The notes: generated from the sequence alone by a model not told the origin. Shown: positions 27,199-36,213, counted from the stretch's first letter. The stretch is DNA of 64,000 nucleotides from Echinicola rosea (GCF_005281475.1 NZ_CP040106.1:1307501-1371500), one strand, 5' to 3'. Numbers and translations: made by a program.

Positions 27199-28422
27199 AT
27201 GAAAAAGAACATTATCAATTATACGTTGATCTGGGGAGCAGTCATCATGCTGATTTCCTGTGGTGGCAAAAAAGAAACCAACCAGGCGCAAGAAGAAACC
27301 GCGCCACCTTCAGAGGAAAAATGGTCTGTGCGGTTGGCAGATTCTGATATTTCTCGTTTGGAGGACTGGATCGTGGGCGATCCCTATTGGGGTTACCATG
27401 AAGGCTTGGTATGCAAGGCCATGTTGGACATGTGGCAGTACACGGGCGATGACAAGTATTTTGAATTTGTGAAAGGTTTTGGTGATAACATCATCGAGGA
27501 AGATGGCACCATCAAAACCTACAAGATGGAAATCTATAATATCGATAACATCAATTCCGGAAAAGTACTGATTCCGCTCTATCAGGAAACTGGGGAAGAA
27601 AAATTTCGCAAGGCTTTGGATACCTTGATGCAACAATTGGAGAAGCATCCACGGGTTTCGGATGGTGGATTCTGGCATAAGAAAAAATATCCCCATCAGG
27701 TGTGGCTGGATGGCCTGTATATGGCAGGGCCTTTTTTGGCAGCTTATGGAGCTACTTTTGATCAGTCCGCACAGGTGGATGACGCCGCGGCGCAATTGAT
27801 TGCTGCCTATGAGGTGCTTTTTGATCCTGAGAAGCACTTGCTCTATCACGGTTGGGATGAAAGCAGGGAGCAAGACTGGGCAGATAAGGAGACCGGACTA
27901 TCGTCCAATTTCTGGAGCCGTGGCATGGGCTGGTTTGTGATGGCGATCGTGGATGTCCTGGATTATATGCCTCAGGATCATCCAGACAGGGCCAAGCTGA
28001 TAGAGATGGCCAATAGCATTGCCGTCGGCATAAAGGACCATCAGGACCCAAAGACCGGTGCTTGGTACCAAGTGACCGATCAGGGAGATCGTGAGGGAAA
28101 TTACCTCGAAGCTTCCGGAACAGGGATGTTTGTGTATTTTCTGTATAAGGGCGTTCGTAAAGGATATTTGCCCGAAACCTATTTAGCTACGGCCAACAAA
28201 GGCTATGAAGGCCTGGTCAATCAGTTTTTTAAAGTGGAAGCAGATGGTACCGTTACCGTGACCGATGTCTGCTCTGTAGCGGGACTGGGCGGTGATGGTA
28301 ATCGTGATGGGAGTTTTGAATATTACATTTCCGAACCGATCAAAGAGAATGACCCCAAAGGCACCGCTCCAGCTGTGATGGCCAGCATAGAACATGAAAG
28401 ATCTTTGGCCGAAAATCAATAA
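27199..28422 (+). CDS. GH105 unsaturated rhamnogalacturonyl/glucuronyl hydrolase, lipoprotein
   Basis: A 407-residue lipoprotein (lipobox MLISCGGKKE) of glycoside hydrolase family 105. These enzymes hydrolyse the 4,5-unsaturated uronic acid left at the non-reducing end by pectate or rhamnogalacturonan lyases. The (alpha/alpha)6 barrel carries KYPHQVWLDGLYMAGPFLA near residue 166 with the catalytic Asp, WSRGMGWFVMA near 237, ASGTGMFVYFLYKGVRKGYL near 301 and the final GLGGDGNRDGSFEYYISEPI. It fits as the partner of the PL1 lyase encoded at 476, clearing its unsaturated products. Being a lipoprotein with an export signal, it should act in the periplasm or at the cell surface. The next gene starts 8 bp downstream. 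Confidence 0.93.
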   Translation: MKKNIINYTLIWGAVIMLISCGGKKETNQAQEETAPPSEEKWSVRLADSDISRLEDWIVGDPYWGYHEGLVCKAMLDMWQYTGDDKYFEFVKGFGDNIIEEDGTIKTYKMEIYNIDNINSGKVLIPLYQETGEEKFRKALDTLMQQLEKHPRVSDGGFWHKKKYPHQVWLDGLYMAGPFLAAYGATFDQSAQVDDAAAQLIAAYEVLFDPEKHLLYHGWDESREQDWADKETGLSSNFWSRGMGWFVMAIVDVLDYMPQDHPDRAKLIEMANSIAVGIKDHQDPKTGAWYQVTDQGDREGNYLEASGTGMFVYFLYKGVRKGYLPETYLATANKGYEGLVNQFFKVEADGTVTVTDVCSVAGLGGDGNRDGSFEYYISEPIKENDPKGTAPAVMASIEHERSLAENQ

Positions 28423-28430
28423 TATAGGAC

Positions 28431-30017
28431 ATGCATTACTCAAAAAAACTTAGCGCTTTTGCGCCTTTGCGAATACTTTTTCTCGGTCTTCTGATTGCGG
28501 TTTTGTTGGGCAGCTGTGCCACGACGGCCGATGCTCAGGGGCCAGCTATTCTAAATAAGCAAGACTTTAAACACTATGCGGAATACTTTAACCGCATGGA
28601 AGACGAAAATATTGCCCAAGCCATTCCAAATTCAGAATCTTGGGAATGGATGGAGGAAAATATCCCACTATTTGAAGCTCCTCAGGAGAATTTCGAAGAG
28701 ATGTTTTACTACCGATGGTGGTCACTGCGAAAGCATATCAAGGAAACTCCCGTGGGCTATGCCATGACCGAATTTTTGGTGGAACGGTCTTATTCTGATA
28801 AGTACAATTTGATCAGCTGTGCGCTGGGGCATCACATTTATGAGTCCCGATGGCTGCACGATCCCAAATACCTGGACCAGATCGTCCACACGTGGTACCG
28901 CGGCAATGAGGGTGAGCCCATGGAAAAGCTGCATAGTTTTAGCAGCTGGACAGCGGATGCCTTGTACCAACGCTATTTGGTGACCGGGGACAAACAATAC
29001 CTGCTGGATATGCTTCCAGACCTTCTGAAAGAATACCAATGGTGGGTGGACAATCGGCAGCGGGAGGATGGTCTGTTTTGGCAAATCGACGTAAAAGATG
29101 GCATGGAAGAATCCATCAGTGGCGGACGACATGTCAAAAATGTGCGTCCTACCATCAACAGCTACATGTACGGCAATGCGAAGGCCATAGCCAAAATCGC
29201 AGCACTCAAAGGGGATGATGCCATGGCAAAAGAGTACGAGGAAAGGGCCGCCCGTATCAAGGAATTGGTGCAGGAGCACCTGTGGAACCAAGAGGATTTG
29301 TTCTTTGAGACAGTGAAAGAAGAGGGCGGCTTTGCGCAAGTTCGGGAGGCCATCGGTTTTATCCCTTGGTATTTTAACCTTCCGGAGGACAAAAATCCCT
29401 ACCATGCCGCTTGGGACCAAGTGACAGACGAAGGTGGCTTTATGGCTCCTTTTGGCTTGACCACTGCCGAGTGTCGCCATCCTGATTTTAGGACCCATGG
29501 GTGCTGTAATTGCGAATGGGACGGAGCCATTTGGCCATTTGCTACTAGTCAGACCATGACGGGCATGGCGAATTTATTGAACAACTACCATCAGGACATG
29601 GTGGATAAATCCGATTATTTTACCCAAATGGAAAAATATGTGGAGTCTCAATATTACCGCGGGCGCCCGTATATCGGAGAATACCTGGATGAAAAAACCG
29701 GCTTTTGGCTGAAAGGCGACCAAGAGCGAAGCCGCTACTATAACCATTCTACTTTTAATGACATGATCATCACTGGACTCGTGGGATTCCGGCCAGGTCC
29801 GGGAGGTCGGTTTGAGGTAAACCCATTGGTGCCAGCAGCAAAATGGGATTGGTTCTGTCTGGATAATGTTGCCTATCAGGGAAATATCGTAACCATATTC
29901 TGGGATAAAACTGGTGAAAAATACAATAAGGGAAAAGGGTTGCATGTGCTGGTAAATGGAGTGGAAGTGGGGCACGCAGAAGGATTGGAGCGAATGGCAT
30001 TGCAAATGCATCACTAA
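28431..30017 (+). CDS. (alpha/alpha)6-barrel glycoside hydrolase (MGH1/trehalase-like), lipoprotein
   Basis: A 528-residue lipoprotein (lipobox LLGSCATT) with an (alpha/alpha)6 toroid related to the MGH1-like/trehalase/glycogen-debranching clan. Conserved-looking segments: FYYRWWSLRKHI near residue 92, SSWTADALYQRYL near 171, RPTINSYMYGNAKAIAKIA near 240, CNCEWDGAIWPFATSQT near 363 and YNHSTFNDMIITGLVG near 439. The Trp-Asp-Gly of EWDGAIWPF is a plausible catalytic-acid region. GH142 (beta-L-arabinofuranosidase on RG-II) has a comparable fold, so that is one possibility, but I cannot assign the family. The last residues (MALQMHH) are read from a GCATTGCAAATGC palindrome, so the original C-terminus has probably been changed by repeat insertion. 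Confidence 0.68.
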   Translation: MHYSKKLSAFAPLRILFLGLLIAVLLGSCATTADAQGPAILNKQDFKHYAEYFNRMEDENIAQAIPNSESWEWMEENIPLFEAPQENFEEMFYYRWWSLRKHIKETPVGYAMTEFLVERSYSDKYNLISCALGHHIYESRWLHDPKYLDQIVHTWYRGNEGEPMEKLHSFSSWTADALYQRYLVTGDKQYLLDMLPDLLKEYQWWVDNRQREDGLFWQIDVKDGMEESISGGRHVKNVRPTINSYMYGNAKAIAKIAALKGDDAMAKEYEERAARIKELVQEHLWNQEDLFFETVKEEGGFAQVREAIGFIPWYFNLPEDKNPYHAAWDQVTDEGGFMAPFGLTTAECRHPDFRTHGCCNCEWDGAIWPFATSQTMTGMANLLNNYHQDMVDKSDYFTQMEKYVESQYYRGRPYIGEYLDEKTGFWLKGDQERSRYYNHSTFNDMIITGLVGFRPGPGGRFEVNPLVPAAKWDWFCLDNVAYQGNIVTIFWDKTGEKYNKGKGLHVLVNGVEVGHAEGLERMALQMHH

Positions 30018-30050
30018 ACTAAGGCTCGTTACAAACGAGCCTTAGTTTAG
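30014..30050. terminator. Perfect 17-bp stem hairpin over the stop codon
   Basis: CTAAACTAAGGCTCGTT, loop ACA, AACGAGCCTTAGTTTAG: a perfect 17-bp stem that includes the TAA stop (30015-30017) of the preceding gene. It is a grown member of the CGTTnnAAACG palindrome family. No long U-tail follows, so it may protect a 3' end or weakly terminate rather than act as a classic terminator. Confidence 0.5.
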
Positions 30051-30143
30051 TGATGCTTAGTCTAGTGAATGGGCTAGTGCTGGGTCATTCGCATTATAAT
30101 TGCCATGTTCGTTTGTCGCTTGTTACAAACTTGTTCCTCGTTC

Positions 30144-30170
30144 CTGTTCCTCGTTTCAAACGAGGAACAG
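30144..30170. repeat. 13-bp-stem palindrome before second GH78
   Basis: CTGTTCCTCGTTT-C-AAACGAGGAACAG is a perfect inverted repeat of 13-bp arms with one central base, ending about 20 bp before the GH78 start. A tandem half copy (ttgttcctcgtt) precedes it at about 30131. Confidence 0.75.
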
Positions 30171-30189
30171 GAAGTTTAAATAATATTAC

Positions 30190-32913
30190 ATGATGAAACG
30201 ATTAACTGCTTCGGGACTTTTAATTTTTATGTTGATATCCATGGTCATGGGCCATCCTGAAGGTGATGTGGCTGTGGAAGGGCTTAAGGTGGAGATGCTC
30301 ACCAATCCGTCAGGCATTGATGTGCGATTTCCGAAATTAAGCTGGCAAATTTCGACAGATCAAAAGGCCACCTACCAAGAGGCATATCAAGTGTTAGTAG
30401 CATCATCACCGGAGCTGTTGAATACTGAGGAGGCGGATTTGTGGAATTCCGGGAAGGTCGCTTCGGATGAGTGCTTAAACGTGCGATATGCAGGTGAGGA
30501 GCTGGAAAAGGATACCAAAGTCTATTGGAGGGTAAAAGTCTGGACGAATCATGGGTCGAGTGCTTGGAGTGCTACGGCACATTGGAGTTTTGGATTGCCG
30601 TACTACAAGGATTGGCGGGGGCGCTGGATAGGTTTCGACAGGGCTTTTCCTTGGGAAGATATTTCGACTTTTCCGACTTTGGGAGCGCGGTATTTCCGGA
30701 ATGAATTTGAAGTAAAAAAGCAGATCAAGCGAGCCACTGTTTACCTCATGGGTTTGGGGCTTTATGAGCTGCACCTAAATGGCCAAAAAGTGGGTGATGC
30801 GGTGCTGGCACCCTCTCCGACAGACTATACCCAAAATGTAAAATACAATACCTATGATGTCACTGAAATGCTCCGTGGAGAGGCCGAAAATGCCGTGGGG
30901 ATTATGTTAGGGAATGGCCGGTATTTTACCATGCGCCAAAATTATAAACCCTATAAAATCAAGAATTTCGGTTTTCCAAAGGTGCTTTTTAACCTTATCA
31001 TCCACTATGCAGATGGCAGTAAAGAGGTGGTTTCGACCAGTGACGAATGGAAGGGTACCGCCGATGGCCCGATCAGGAATAACAATGAATACGATGGAGA
31101 ATACTACGATGCCAACAAGGAATTTCCCGGATGGGACAGCGTAGGTTTTGATGATTCATCCTGGCTTCAAGCCGAATATGTGCAGGAACCACGAGGGGAT
31201 TACGAGGCGCAGATGAACGAAAATATGAAAGTGATGAGGGAAGTTGTGCCTATATCGCTGGAAGCGATTGGCGGAGACCGATACATCCTGGACATGGGCC
31301 AAAATATGGTGGGATGGCTGCAGATGACGGCGCAAGGAGAAAAAGGAGATACCGTAAAGTTAAAATTCGCCGAGTCCCTGCAAGAAGATGGTGAGCTTTT
31401 TATGACCAACCTCCGTGACGCTAAAGTCACCGATACCTACATTCTTAAGGATGACCAAGAAGTCACTTGGGAGCCGCGTTTTACCTATCATGGATTTCGA
31501 TTTGTGGAGATTTCAGGTTACCCAAGAGAGCCGAAGATAGAAGACTTTTTAGGCAAAATGGTGTACGATGATATCAGGACTTTGGGGCAATTCGAAACTT
31601 CAGATCCTGTGCTAAACCAAATCTATCAAAACGCCTGGTGGGGCATTGCCGGTAATTACAAAGGTATGCCGGTGGACTGTCCGCAGCGGAATGAACGGCA
31701 GCCTTGGCTGGGAGACCGCGCGGTAGGAGCGCATGGTGAGTTTTACATGTTTGATAATGTACGGTTGTATAAGAAGTGGCTGGAGGATATACGACTGGCT
31801 CAGAAAGCAGATGGAGCCTTGCCTGATGTAGCCCCTGCTTACTGGCGCTATTACAGTGACAATATGACTTGGCCGGGTACTTACCTAATGATCGCTGATA
31901 TGCTGTATCAGCAGACAGGAGATACCAGCGTGATCCGTGAAAATTATGCTGCCATGAAAAAGTGGCTTGTCTATATGGCTGACCGTTATATGAACGATGA
32001 ATTTATCGTCACCAAGGACAGCTATGGCGACTGGGTGGTGCCACCTCCCAGTATCGAAGCGGGAACAGGCCAAAATGCAGATGTAAAGCGGCCAAGTGCA
32101 CTGATCTCCACCGCTTACTATTACCATTTTATGGAAATGATGAGCGATTTTGCGCGTGTTCTCGGTAAGCAAAGAGATATCCCGGAATATCAAGCCCTAA
32201 AGGAAAGAGTGCATGAAGGTTTTCAGCAGGCGTTTTATCAGGACGGTTTTTATGGCGAAAATAAAATGACCGATAATTTGCTGCCATTGGCATTTGGAAT
32301 GGTACCCGAAGATGATCGACAGCAGGTTTTTGATCAAGTGGTAGAGACCATCCAAGTCAAAAACAACGGTCACCTGAGCACTGGCCTTATCGGCACACAG
32401 TGGTTGATGCGGACGCTTTCTGATTTTGGCAGGGCTGATCTGGCATTGAAAATAGCCACCAATACGACTTTTCCCAGTTGGGGCTATATGATCGAAAACG
32501 GTGCTACTACCATCTGGGAGCTTTGGCACGGCAATGTGGCCAAGCCCACTATGAACTCCCAAAACCACACCATGCTCTTAGGGGATTTGACAGTTTGGTT
32601 TTACGAGTATTTGGCGGGGATCAAAGCGGGTGCAGACAGCCCTGGCTTTAAAGTTTTTGAATTGCAGCCCGTGTTTGTAGAAGGCTTGGACAGCGTAAAA
32701 GCAAGTTTCGATTCCCCATATGGGACAATTGGAAGTCATTGGGAACGGATGGGCGAACAGATCACTTGGAAAATTAAAGTGCCTGTAAATACTACGGCGA
32801 TTGTAAAAATGCCCATTGCTGCAACGGGAGAGATTTTACTGAACGGGGAAGTACTCCGTTCAGGAGAAATGGAGGTAAGGTTGAGTTCCGGAGAATATGA
32901 ATTGGTGTTTTGA
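30190..32913 (+). CDS. Second GH78 alpha-L-rhamnosidase, secreted
   Basis: A 907-residue family 78 alpha-L-rhamnosidase, clearly diverged from the one at 13214. The signal peptide is about residues 1-21 (ends MVMGHP), without a lipobox, so this enzyme is soluble and exported while the other is lipid-anchored. Domain order is standard: an Ig-like module (VEMLTNPSGIDVRFPKLSW), N-terminal beta domains with GLYELHLNGQKVGDAVLAP, a barrel with VDCPQRNERQPWLGDRAV near residue 495 (catalytic acids), and a C-terminal domain starting near 820 with DSPYGTIGSHWER. It is the last carbohydrate-active gene of the locus. Two adjacent ATG codons open the frame (30190 and 30193). Confidence 0.93.
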   Translation: MMKRLTASGLLIFMLISMVMGHPEGDVAVEGLKVEMLTNPSGIDVRFPKLSWQISTDQKATYQEAYQVLVASSPELLNTEEADLWNSGKVASDECLNVRYAGEELEKDTKVYWRVKVWTNHGSSAWSATAHWSFGLPYYKDWRGRWIGFDRAFPWEDISTFPTLGARYFRNEFEVKKQIKRATVYLMGLGLYELHLNGQKVGDAVLAPSPTDYTQNVKYNTYDVTEMLRGEAENAVGIMLGNGRYFTMRQNYKPYKIKNFGFPKVLFNLIIHYADGSKEVVSTSDEWKGTADGPIRNNNEYDGEYYDANKEFPGWDSVGFDDSSWLQAEYVQEPRGDYEAQMNENMKVMREVVPISLEAIGGDRYILDMGQNMVGWLQMTAQGEKGDTVKLKFAESLQEDGELFMTNLRDAKVTDTYILKDDQEVTWEPRFTYHGFRFVEISGYPREPKIEDFLGKMVYDDIRTLGQFETSDPVLNQIYQNAWWGIAGNYKGMPVDCPQRNERQPWLGDRAVGAHGEFYMFDNVRLYKKWLEDIRLAQKADGALPDVAPAYWRYYSDNMTWPGTYLMIADMLYQQTGDTSVIRENYAAMKKWLVYMADRYMNDEFIVTKDSYGDWVVPPPSIEAGTGQNADVKRPSALISTAYYYHFMEMMSDFARVLGKQRDIPEYQALKERVHEGFQQAFYQDGFYGENKMTDNLLPLAFGMVPEDDRQQVFDQVVETIQVKNNGHLSTGLIGTQWLMRTLSDFGRADLALKIATNTTFPSWGYMIENGATTIWELWHGNVAKPTMNSQNHTMLLGDLTVWFYEYLAGIKAGADSPGFKVFELQPVFVEGLDSVKASFDSPYGTIGSHWERMGEQITWKIKVPVNTTAIVKMPIAATGEILLNGEVLRSGEMEVRLSSGEYELVF

Positions 32914-33046
32914 TAGGTAGGAGCCAAGTACTTTTCCCTAAAATTGTAAGAGGCTTTGCCTTTTAGGAGGGAAATTAATTAAATTTATAGCACATTTGTT
33001 CGCTACTCCATCTACTGTTATAACATTAAGAAAACAATATGTTGTT

Positions 33047-33424
33047 ATGGGTAGGATGAATGTAGTGTGTGTTATCATGATTCTTTTAGGGGCCTGTCAG
33101 CCGGCGAGCCCTGATTATCCCGAATCCAACTGTGCTGAAGCCACTGAGTTTGTCCAAGAAGTGGAAAATAGAAAGGGACTTTTGTCCCGCATGGAAGATT
33201 CGGATAAATATGCGATCAGCTATCATTTTCCCGGGACATATGATGTGATAGAGGTTGGTGTGGTATGCTCTATACTGGCTGATTTTTCCCTACCAGAAGG
33301 TGGGGAGGAGCCTATGGAGGTGATTTTTAGCGGATATTACTGGAAATATACCAATGTTCCACCAAGTCTGCCAGCTGGAAGCGCTGCTTATTATTTGGAG
33401 GTGACTGCCATAAGTCAGGAATGA
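33047..33424 (+). CDS. Small hypothetical lipoprotein
   Basis: A 125-residue predicted lipoprotein of unknown function. ATG 33047 gives MGRMNVVCVIMILLGACQPAS, a good type II signal with lipobox LGAC; a longer in-frame start at 32996 is TTG and lies in AT-rich intergenic DNA. The mature part has two further Cys residues (SNCAEATEF, VVCSILADF) that might form a disulphide, and a beta-rich C-terminus (VIFSGYYWKYT). No family is recognised. It lies 130 bp after the last glycosidase on the same strand but shows no link to pectin use. Composition looks native. Confidence 0.6.
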   Translation: MGRMNVVCVIMILLGACQPASPDYPESNCAEATEFVQEVENRKGLLSRMEDSDKYAISYHFPGTYDVIEVGVVCSILADFSLPEGGEEPMEVIFSGYYWKYTNVPPSLPAGSAAYYLEVTAISQE

Positions 33425-34101
33425 TACCGAATAATTATTCCCCAAAAATCCCGCTGTGCATCTATTGGCCTAAAATTAAAACCTTCCCTAAAGCAGGCAA
33501 ACTCCTTCTTTTCTAGCAGCCAATATTCTTTTTGGCTAGTATTTCGTCAAACAAGCCTGCCTTTTTGCCTACCCGCTTTTTAATTTCTTAACGCCCAATA
33601 CCTGCAAGGGGGATCCGATTAATAAGTTTCTTATGAATACATTATCATCATTATTCCATGTAGTGGTATATTTTCTTAAGTAACCAAGTTGAGCCGGAAC
33701 TATAAGCCCCCCTGAGCCAAAAAAGGTATCGCTTCCTTATGACGACCCTTGGTATGCCTGTTTTCCAGCCGATGGTGGAGGCCGTTAAGAAAGGGAGTTG
33801 GCTCGCGTCGTGGAACAGCGAGACCCACTCGCTTTTAGGCCGTAGCCATCGGGTGGAAATTAAAATGGGTGACGGATCCACGTCGCAGGGGAAATCCATG
33901 TTCCATTTTAAAGGGCAGACCACCGGCCTAGATTTTTTTCTTTCTTTTTTCATCAATGGAAAAAAGGAAAAGGATAAAGTCCACCAGGATGATCAGGTTT
34001 CCCCAGCCAAAGTCAATCAAAAAAAGGACTTTTAGGTATTTGAAAAGAAGGAAATCCCCTTAACTAAACGGCATTGAACCCGCATTATGCATTAGTCTAT
34101 C
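33425..34101. mobile_element. Composite non-coding repeat element, copy 1 (left-truncated)
   Basis: Part A (about 33459-33612: atctattgg.ctaaaattaaa to acctgcaagg) matches 41866-42006 and, inverted, 56313-56520. Part B (33831-33959, 129 bp) is nearly identical to 42039-42167. The right end carries ccttaactaaacggcattg (about 34058-34076), the terminal inverted repeat seen at the other copies. The stretch between parts A and B (33640-33830) is unique to this copy and has no recognisable gene. Short reading frames here are not supported. The next element, a 178-bp MITE copy, is inserted about 25 bp beyond the right end. Confidence 0.7.
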
Positions 34102-34280
34102 TATTAACCTGAGCTCGACTTAATTTTAGTATAAAAAGCGTCATAGCGAACCCTTTTAAGGAGGATGTGGGTTGGAAAAGGGTGTGGCAACTCGCCGCGG
34201 CGAGCTGCCACGGCTTCCACCCGCTCAGGCCTCCCTCTAAGCCTCGCAGTGACGATTTTATAATCGAACTGAGGTTATTA
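34102..34280. repeat. MITE-like 178-bp element, copy 2
   Basis: Same structure as 12765-12942: tattaacctgagctcg at the left, ctgaggttatta at the right, central hairpin gtggcaactcgccgcggcgagctgccac. It sits between two cattag/ctaatgcat words (34078-34092 and 34287-34301) that look like parts of the neighbouring composite repeat, so it may have inserted into that element. Confidence 0.85.
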
Positions 34281-34394
34281 CGATTCCTAATGCATAAAAC
34301 GGGTTGAATTTTTTTTAGGGATAAAATCCATTGCTAGTTTTTGATATATTGGTGCCTGTTAACGTGTTATGTTTTTGGTTTTAACAGGTGTCTG

Positions 34395-35054
34395 ATGGAT
34401 GATTTCGCATTTGATTTTATTTTAGGTCTCCATATCGTTGGTGGAGGAGTCGGTTTACTTTTTGGGACGATCACCATGATTCGCCCCAAAGGTGATGGCC
34501 CACATCGAAAGTTTGGAAAAGGGTTTTATGGGGGGATGCTATTGGCCAGTTTATCAGGATTGGTGTTGTCGGTGATGCATCCCAATACGTTTTTGTTTGT
34601 TATTGGAGCGTTTACCTTGTATATGGTCGGATCGGGTTATCGGTACTTGAAGTTAAAAGGGTTACCACACCGTAACAAGGCAAAATGGATTGATTGGGGG
34701 TTAACGGTAATGATGATACTTTTTGCATTGGTTTTTTTTGTGCAAGGAGCCAGAAGCCTTTCCCAAGGGAATTTCTTTGGGGTGGTCATGCTGGTGTTTG
34801 GAGCAATCGGAACATTAATGGTTTATGGTGACATTAAGTTTTACCAAGGGGTCATAAAGAGCCAGACATTTTGGTTGCGGGGACATATTGCCCGGATGTG
34901 TGGGGCATATATTGCCAGTTTGACGGCTTTTTTGGTGGTGAATATCTATTTTCTTCCTCCATTGCTTATTTGGTTACTGCCTACAGTGACCATTACTCCT
35001 TTGATCGTGAAGTGGAGCAGAAAGTACAAAAAGCGACCTTTTGGTAGAATATAA
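34395..35054 (+). CDS. Hypothetical inner-membrane protein (DUF2306-like)
   Basis: A 219-residue integral membrane protein with about six hydrophobic helices. ATG 34395 starts MDDFAFDFILGLHIVGGGVGLLFG; the extra 18 residues from an upstream start at 34341 look like leader. His in LHIVGG, the PHRKFGKGFY loop and LRGHIARM recall the DUF2306-type membrane proteins, but the match is by general pattern only. It ends with a basic tail (SRKYKKRPFGRI). It is convergent with the winged-helix regulator gene, with a 20-bp gap, and no function can be assigned. Confidence 0.6.
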   Translation: MDDFAFDFILGLHIVGGGVGLLFGTITMIRPKGDGPHRKFGKGFYGGMLLASLSGLVLSVMHPNTFLFVIGAFTLYMVGSGYRYLKLKGLPHRNKAKWIDWGLTVMMILFALVFFVQGARSLSQGNFFGVVMLVFGAIGTLMVYGDIKFYQGVIKSQTFWLRGHIARMCGAYIASLTAFLVVNIYFLPPLLIWLLPTVTITPLIVKWSRKYKKRPFGRI

Positions 35055-35074
35055 TGGATTTTGGTTTATGTGGA

Positions 35075-35368
35075 TTACTTTTTACCCACCTGCAGATAGG
35101 CTTCTAGAGCTTGGACATACTCTTCGAAGGCCTGGATTCCCTTTTTGGTAATTTTGCAGGTGGTAAGGGGGAAATTATCACGGAAGGATTTTTCCACCTC
35201 GATATACCCGGCAGTTTTTAGCTTTCCGATCTGGATGGATAAATTACCTGAGGTAGCACCTGTCTTTTCCTTGATAAACGTAAACTCCGCATTTTCCACA
35301 GACATCAGTAAGGAAACAATGGCCAATCGGAGTTGGCTGTGCAGTATGGGGTTTAGTGCTTTGAACAT
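35075..35368 (-). CDS. Winged-helix DNA-binding regulator (HTH_34/MarR-like)
   Basis: A 97-residue single-domain transcription regulator. The winged helix-turn-helix runs over most of the protein: HSQLRLAIVSLLM (helix 1), FIKEKTGATSGNLSIQIGKLKTAGYIEVEK (helices 2-3, recognition helix around SGNLSIQIGKL) and a wing TTCKITKKGIQAFEEY. Small proteins of this type in Bacteroidota usually lie next to a membrane protein gene, as here. The start ATG overlaps the stop of the upstream membrane protein gene (TGATG), so the two are co-translated. It may regulate that pair; the ligand is unknown. Confidence 0.85.
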   Translation of the reverse strand: MFKALNPILHSQLRLAIVSLLMSVENAEFTFIKEKTGATSGNLSIQIGKLKTAGYIEVEKSFRDNFPLTTCKITKKGIQAFEEYVQALEAYLQVGKK

Positions 35369-35949
35369 CAGTTGTTGGGAATTTTTGCTTTCATTAAATG
35401 GGCGGGGATGATATAACTGGTCAAAACAGCCACCATTAGCAGGATAAGTTGGTATTGGAAGGGTTGGCTAAAAGCGATAAAGCCGCAGATAGAACTGGCA
35501 ATCCCGCCAATCATTAGTATCCGGTACTTCAAGGCCATGGCCGTGGCATAAGAAGCTGTTCCGTATAAAATCATAAAGATAGGATACGCAATCTCCCATC
35601 CAATGGTAAAGGCCTTGAAAAGTACCAAGATAATTGCAATTCCCATACCTCCCCAGATTCCTGCCATCACGCGGCCCATATAGCTTTTTACCTTGCTGTG
35701 CTTTTTTCGTCTTCCTAAGTAAACGAAATGTGCTACACCACCAAGTGCCATCAACATCCACACGCGATATGGATGAGCATAGGACAAGACATAGCCAGAA
35801 ACATAATGTGCCACCGCACATCCAAGCGTCAGGTAGCCCCATAGAAAATAGAGAAATCGGTCTTGGTAGATTTGATATTTGGTGGATTCTACCATTGATC
35901 GGATGAGGTGAAGGCTTTCCTTTTCATTCCATTGTTTTGTGCTTTCCAT
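35368..35949 (-). CDS. Five-helix hypothetical membrane protein coupled to regulator
   Basis: A 193-residue inner-membrane protein with a cytoplasmic N-terminus of about 30 residues (MESTKQWNEKESLHLIRSMVEST) and five or so hydrophobic helices. A basic loop (GRRKKHSKVKSY) lies near residue 85. No catalytic motif. Its stop overlaps the start of the winged-helix regulator, forming a two-gene operon. Pairs of such a membrane protein with a small winged-helix protein recur in Bacteroidota, but the function is not known to me. Divergent DNA upstream is repeat-rich. Confidence 0.7.
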   Translation of the reverse strand: MESTKQWNEKESLHLIRSMVESTKYQIYQDRFLYFLWGYLTLGCAVAHYVSGYVLSYAHPYRVWMLMALGGVAHFVYLGRRKKHSKVKSYMGRVMAGIWGGMGIAIILVLFKAFTIGWEIAYPIFMILYGTASYATAMALKYRILMIGGIASSICGFIAFSQPFQYQLILLMVAVLTSYIIPAHLMKAKIPNN

Positions 35950-36188
35950 GATTGTTTGGTTAAAGTTTCAAATATATCACTAATATAAATAAGTTTATTT
36001 TATAAACCAAATAAGAATCAATTACTTATAAATTTCACTTTGATTATAAAACCGTCACTGCGAGGCTTAATATTTATAAAGACATGGGGAGATCTTTATT
36101 ATCTACTGCTACCAGCATCAAGGAGCAGTTTCCAATTTTTGTTTTGTCCAGAATTACCCACAGTAAATCAAGTTTGACTAAAAAACAA

Positions 36189-36207
36189 CCCGGTTTTTTT
36201 CCGGGTC
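36189..36207 (-). terminator. Intrinsic terminator, best on minus strand
   Basis: ACCCGG-TTTTTTT-CCGGGT hairpin. On the minus strand it is followed by TGTTTTTT, a good U-tail. It lies about 360 bp downstream of lspA and could end the ileS-lspA transcript. Confidence 0.65.
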
Positions 36208-36213
36208 TTTTGG

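Noticed and set aside
33651..34035. Reading frames of about 100 residues on both strands, one with an MKKERKKSRPVV start shared with 42012-42233
   Set aside because: They fall in the conserved non-coding core of a repeat element. Similarity between the two peptides follows from DNA identity, and the frames diverge at once outside the core.
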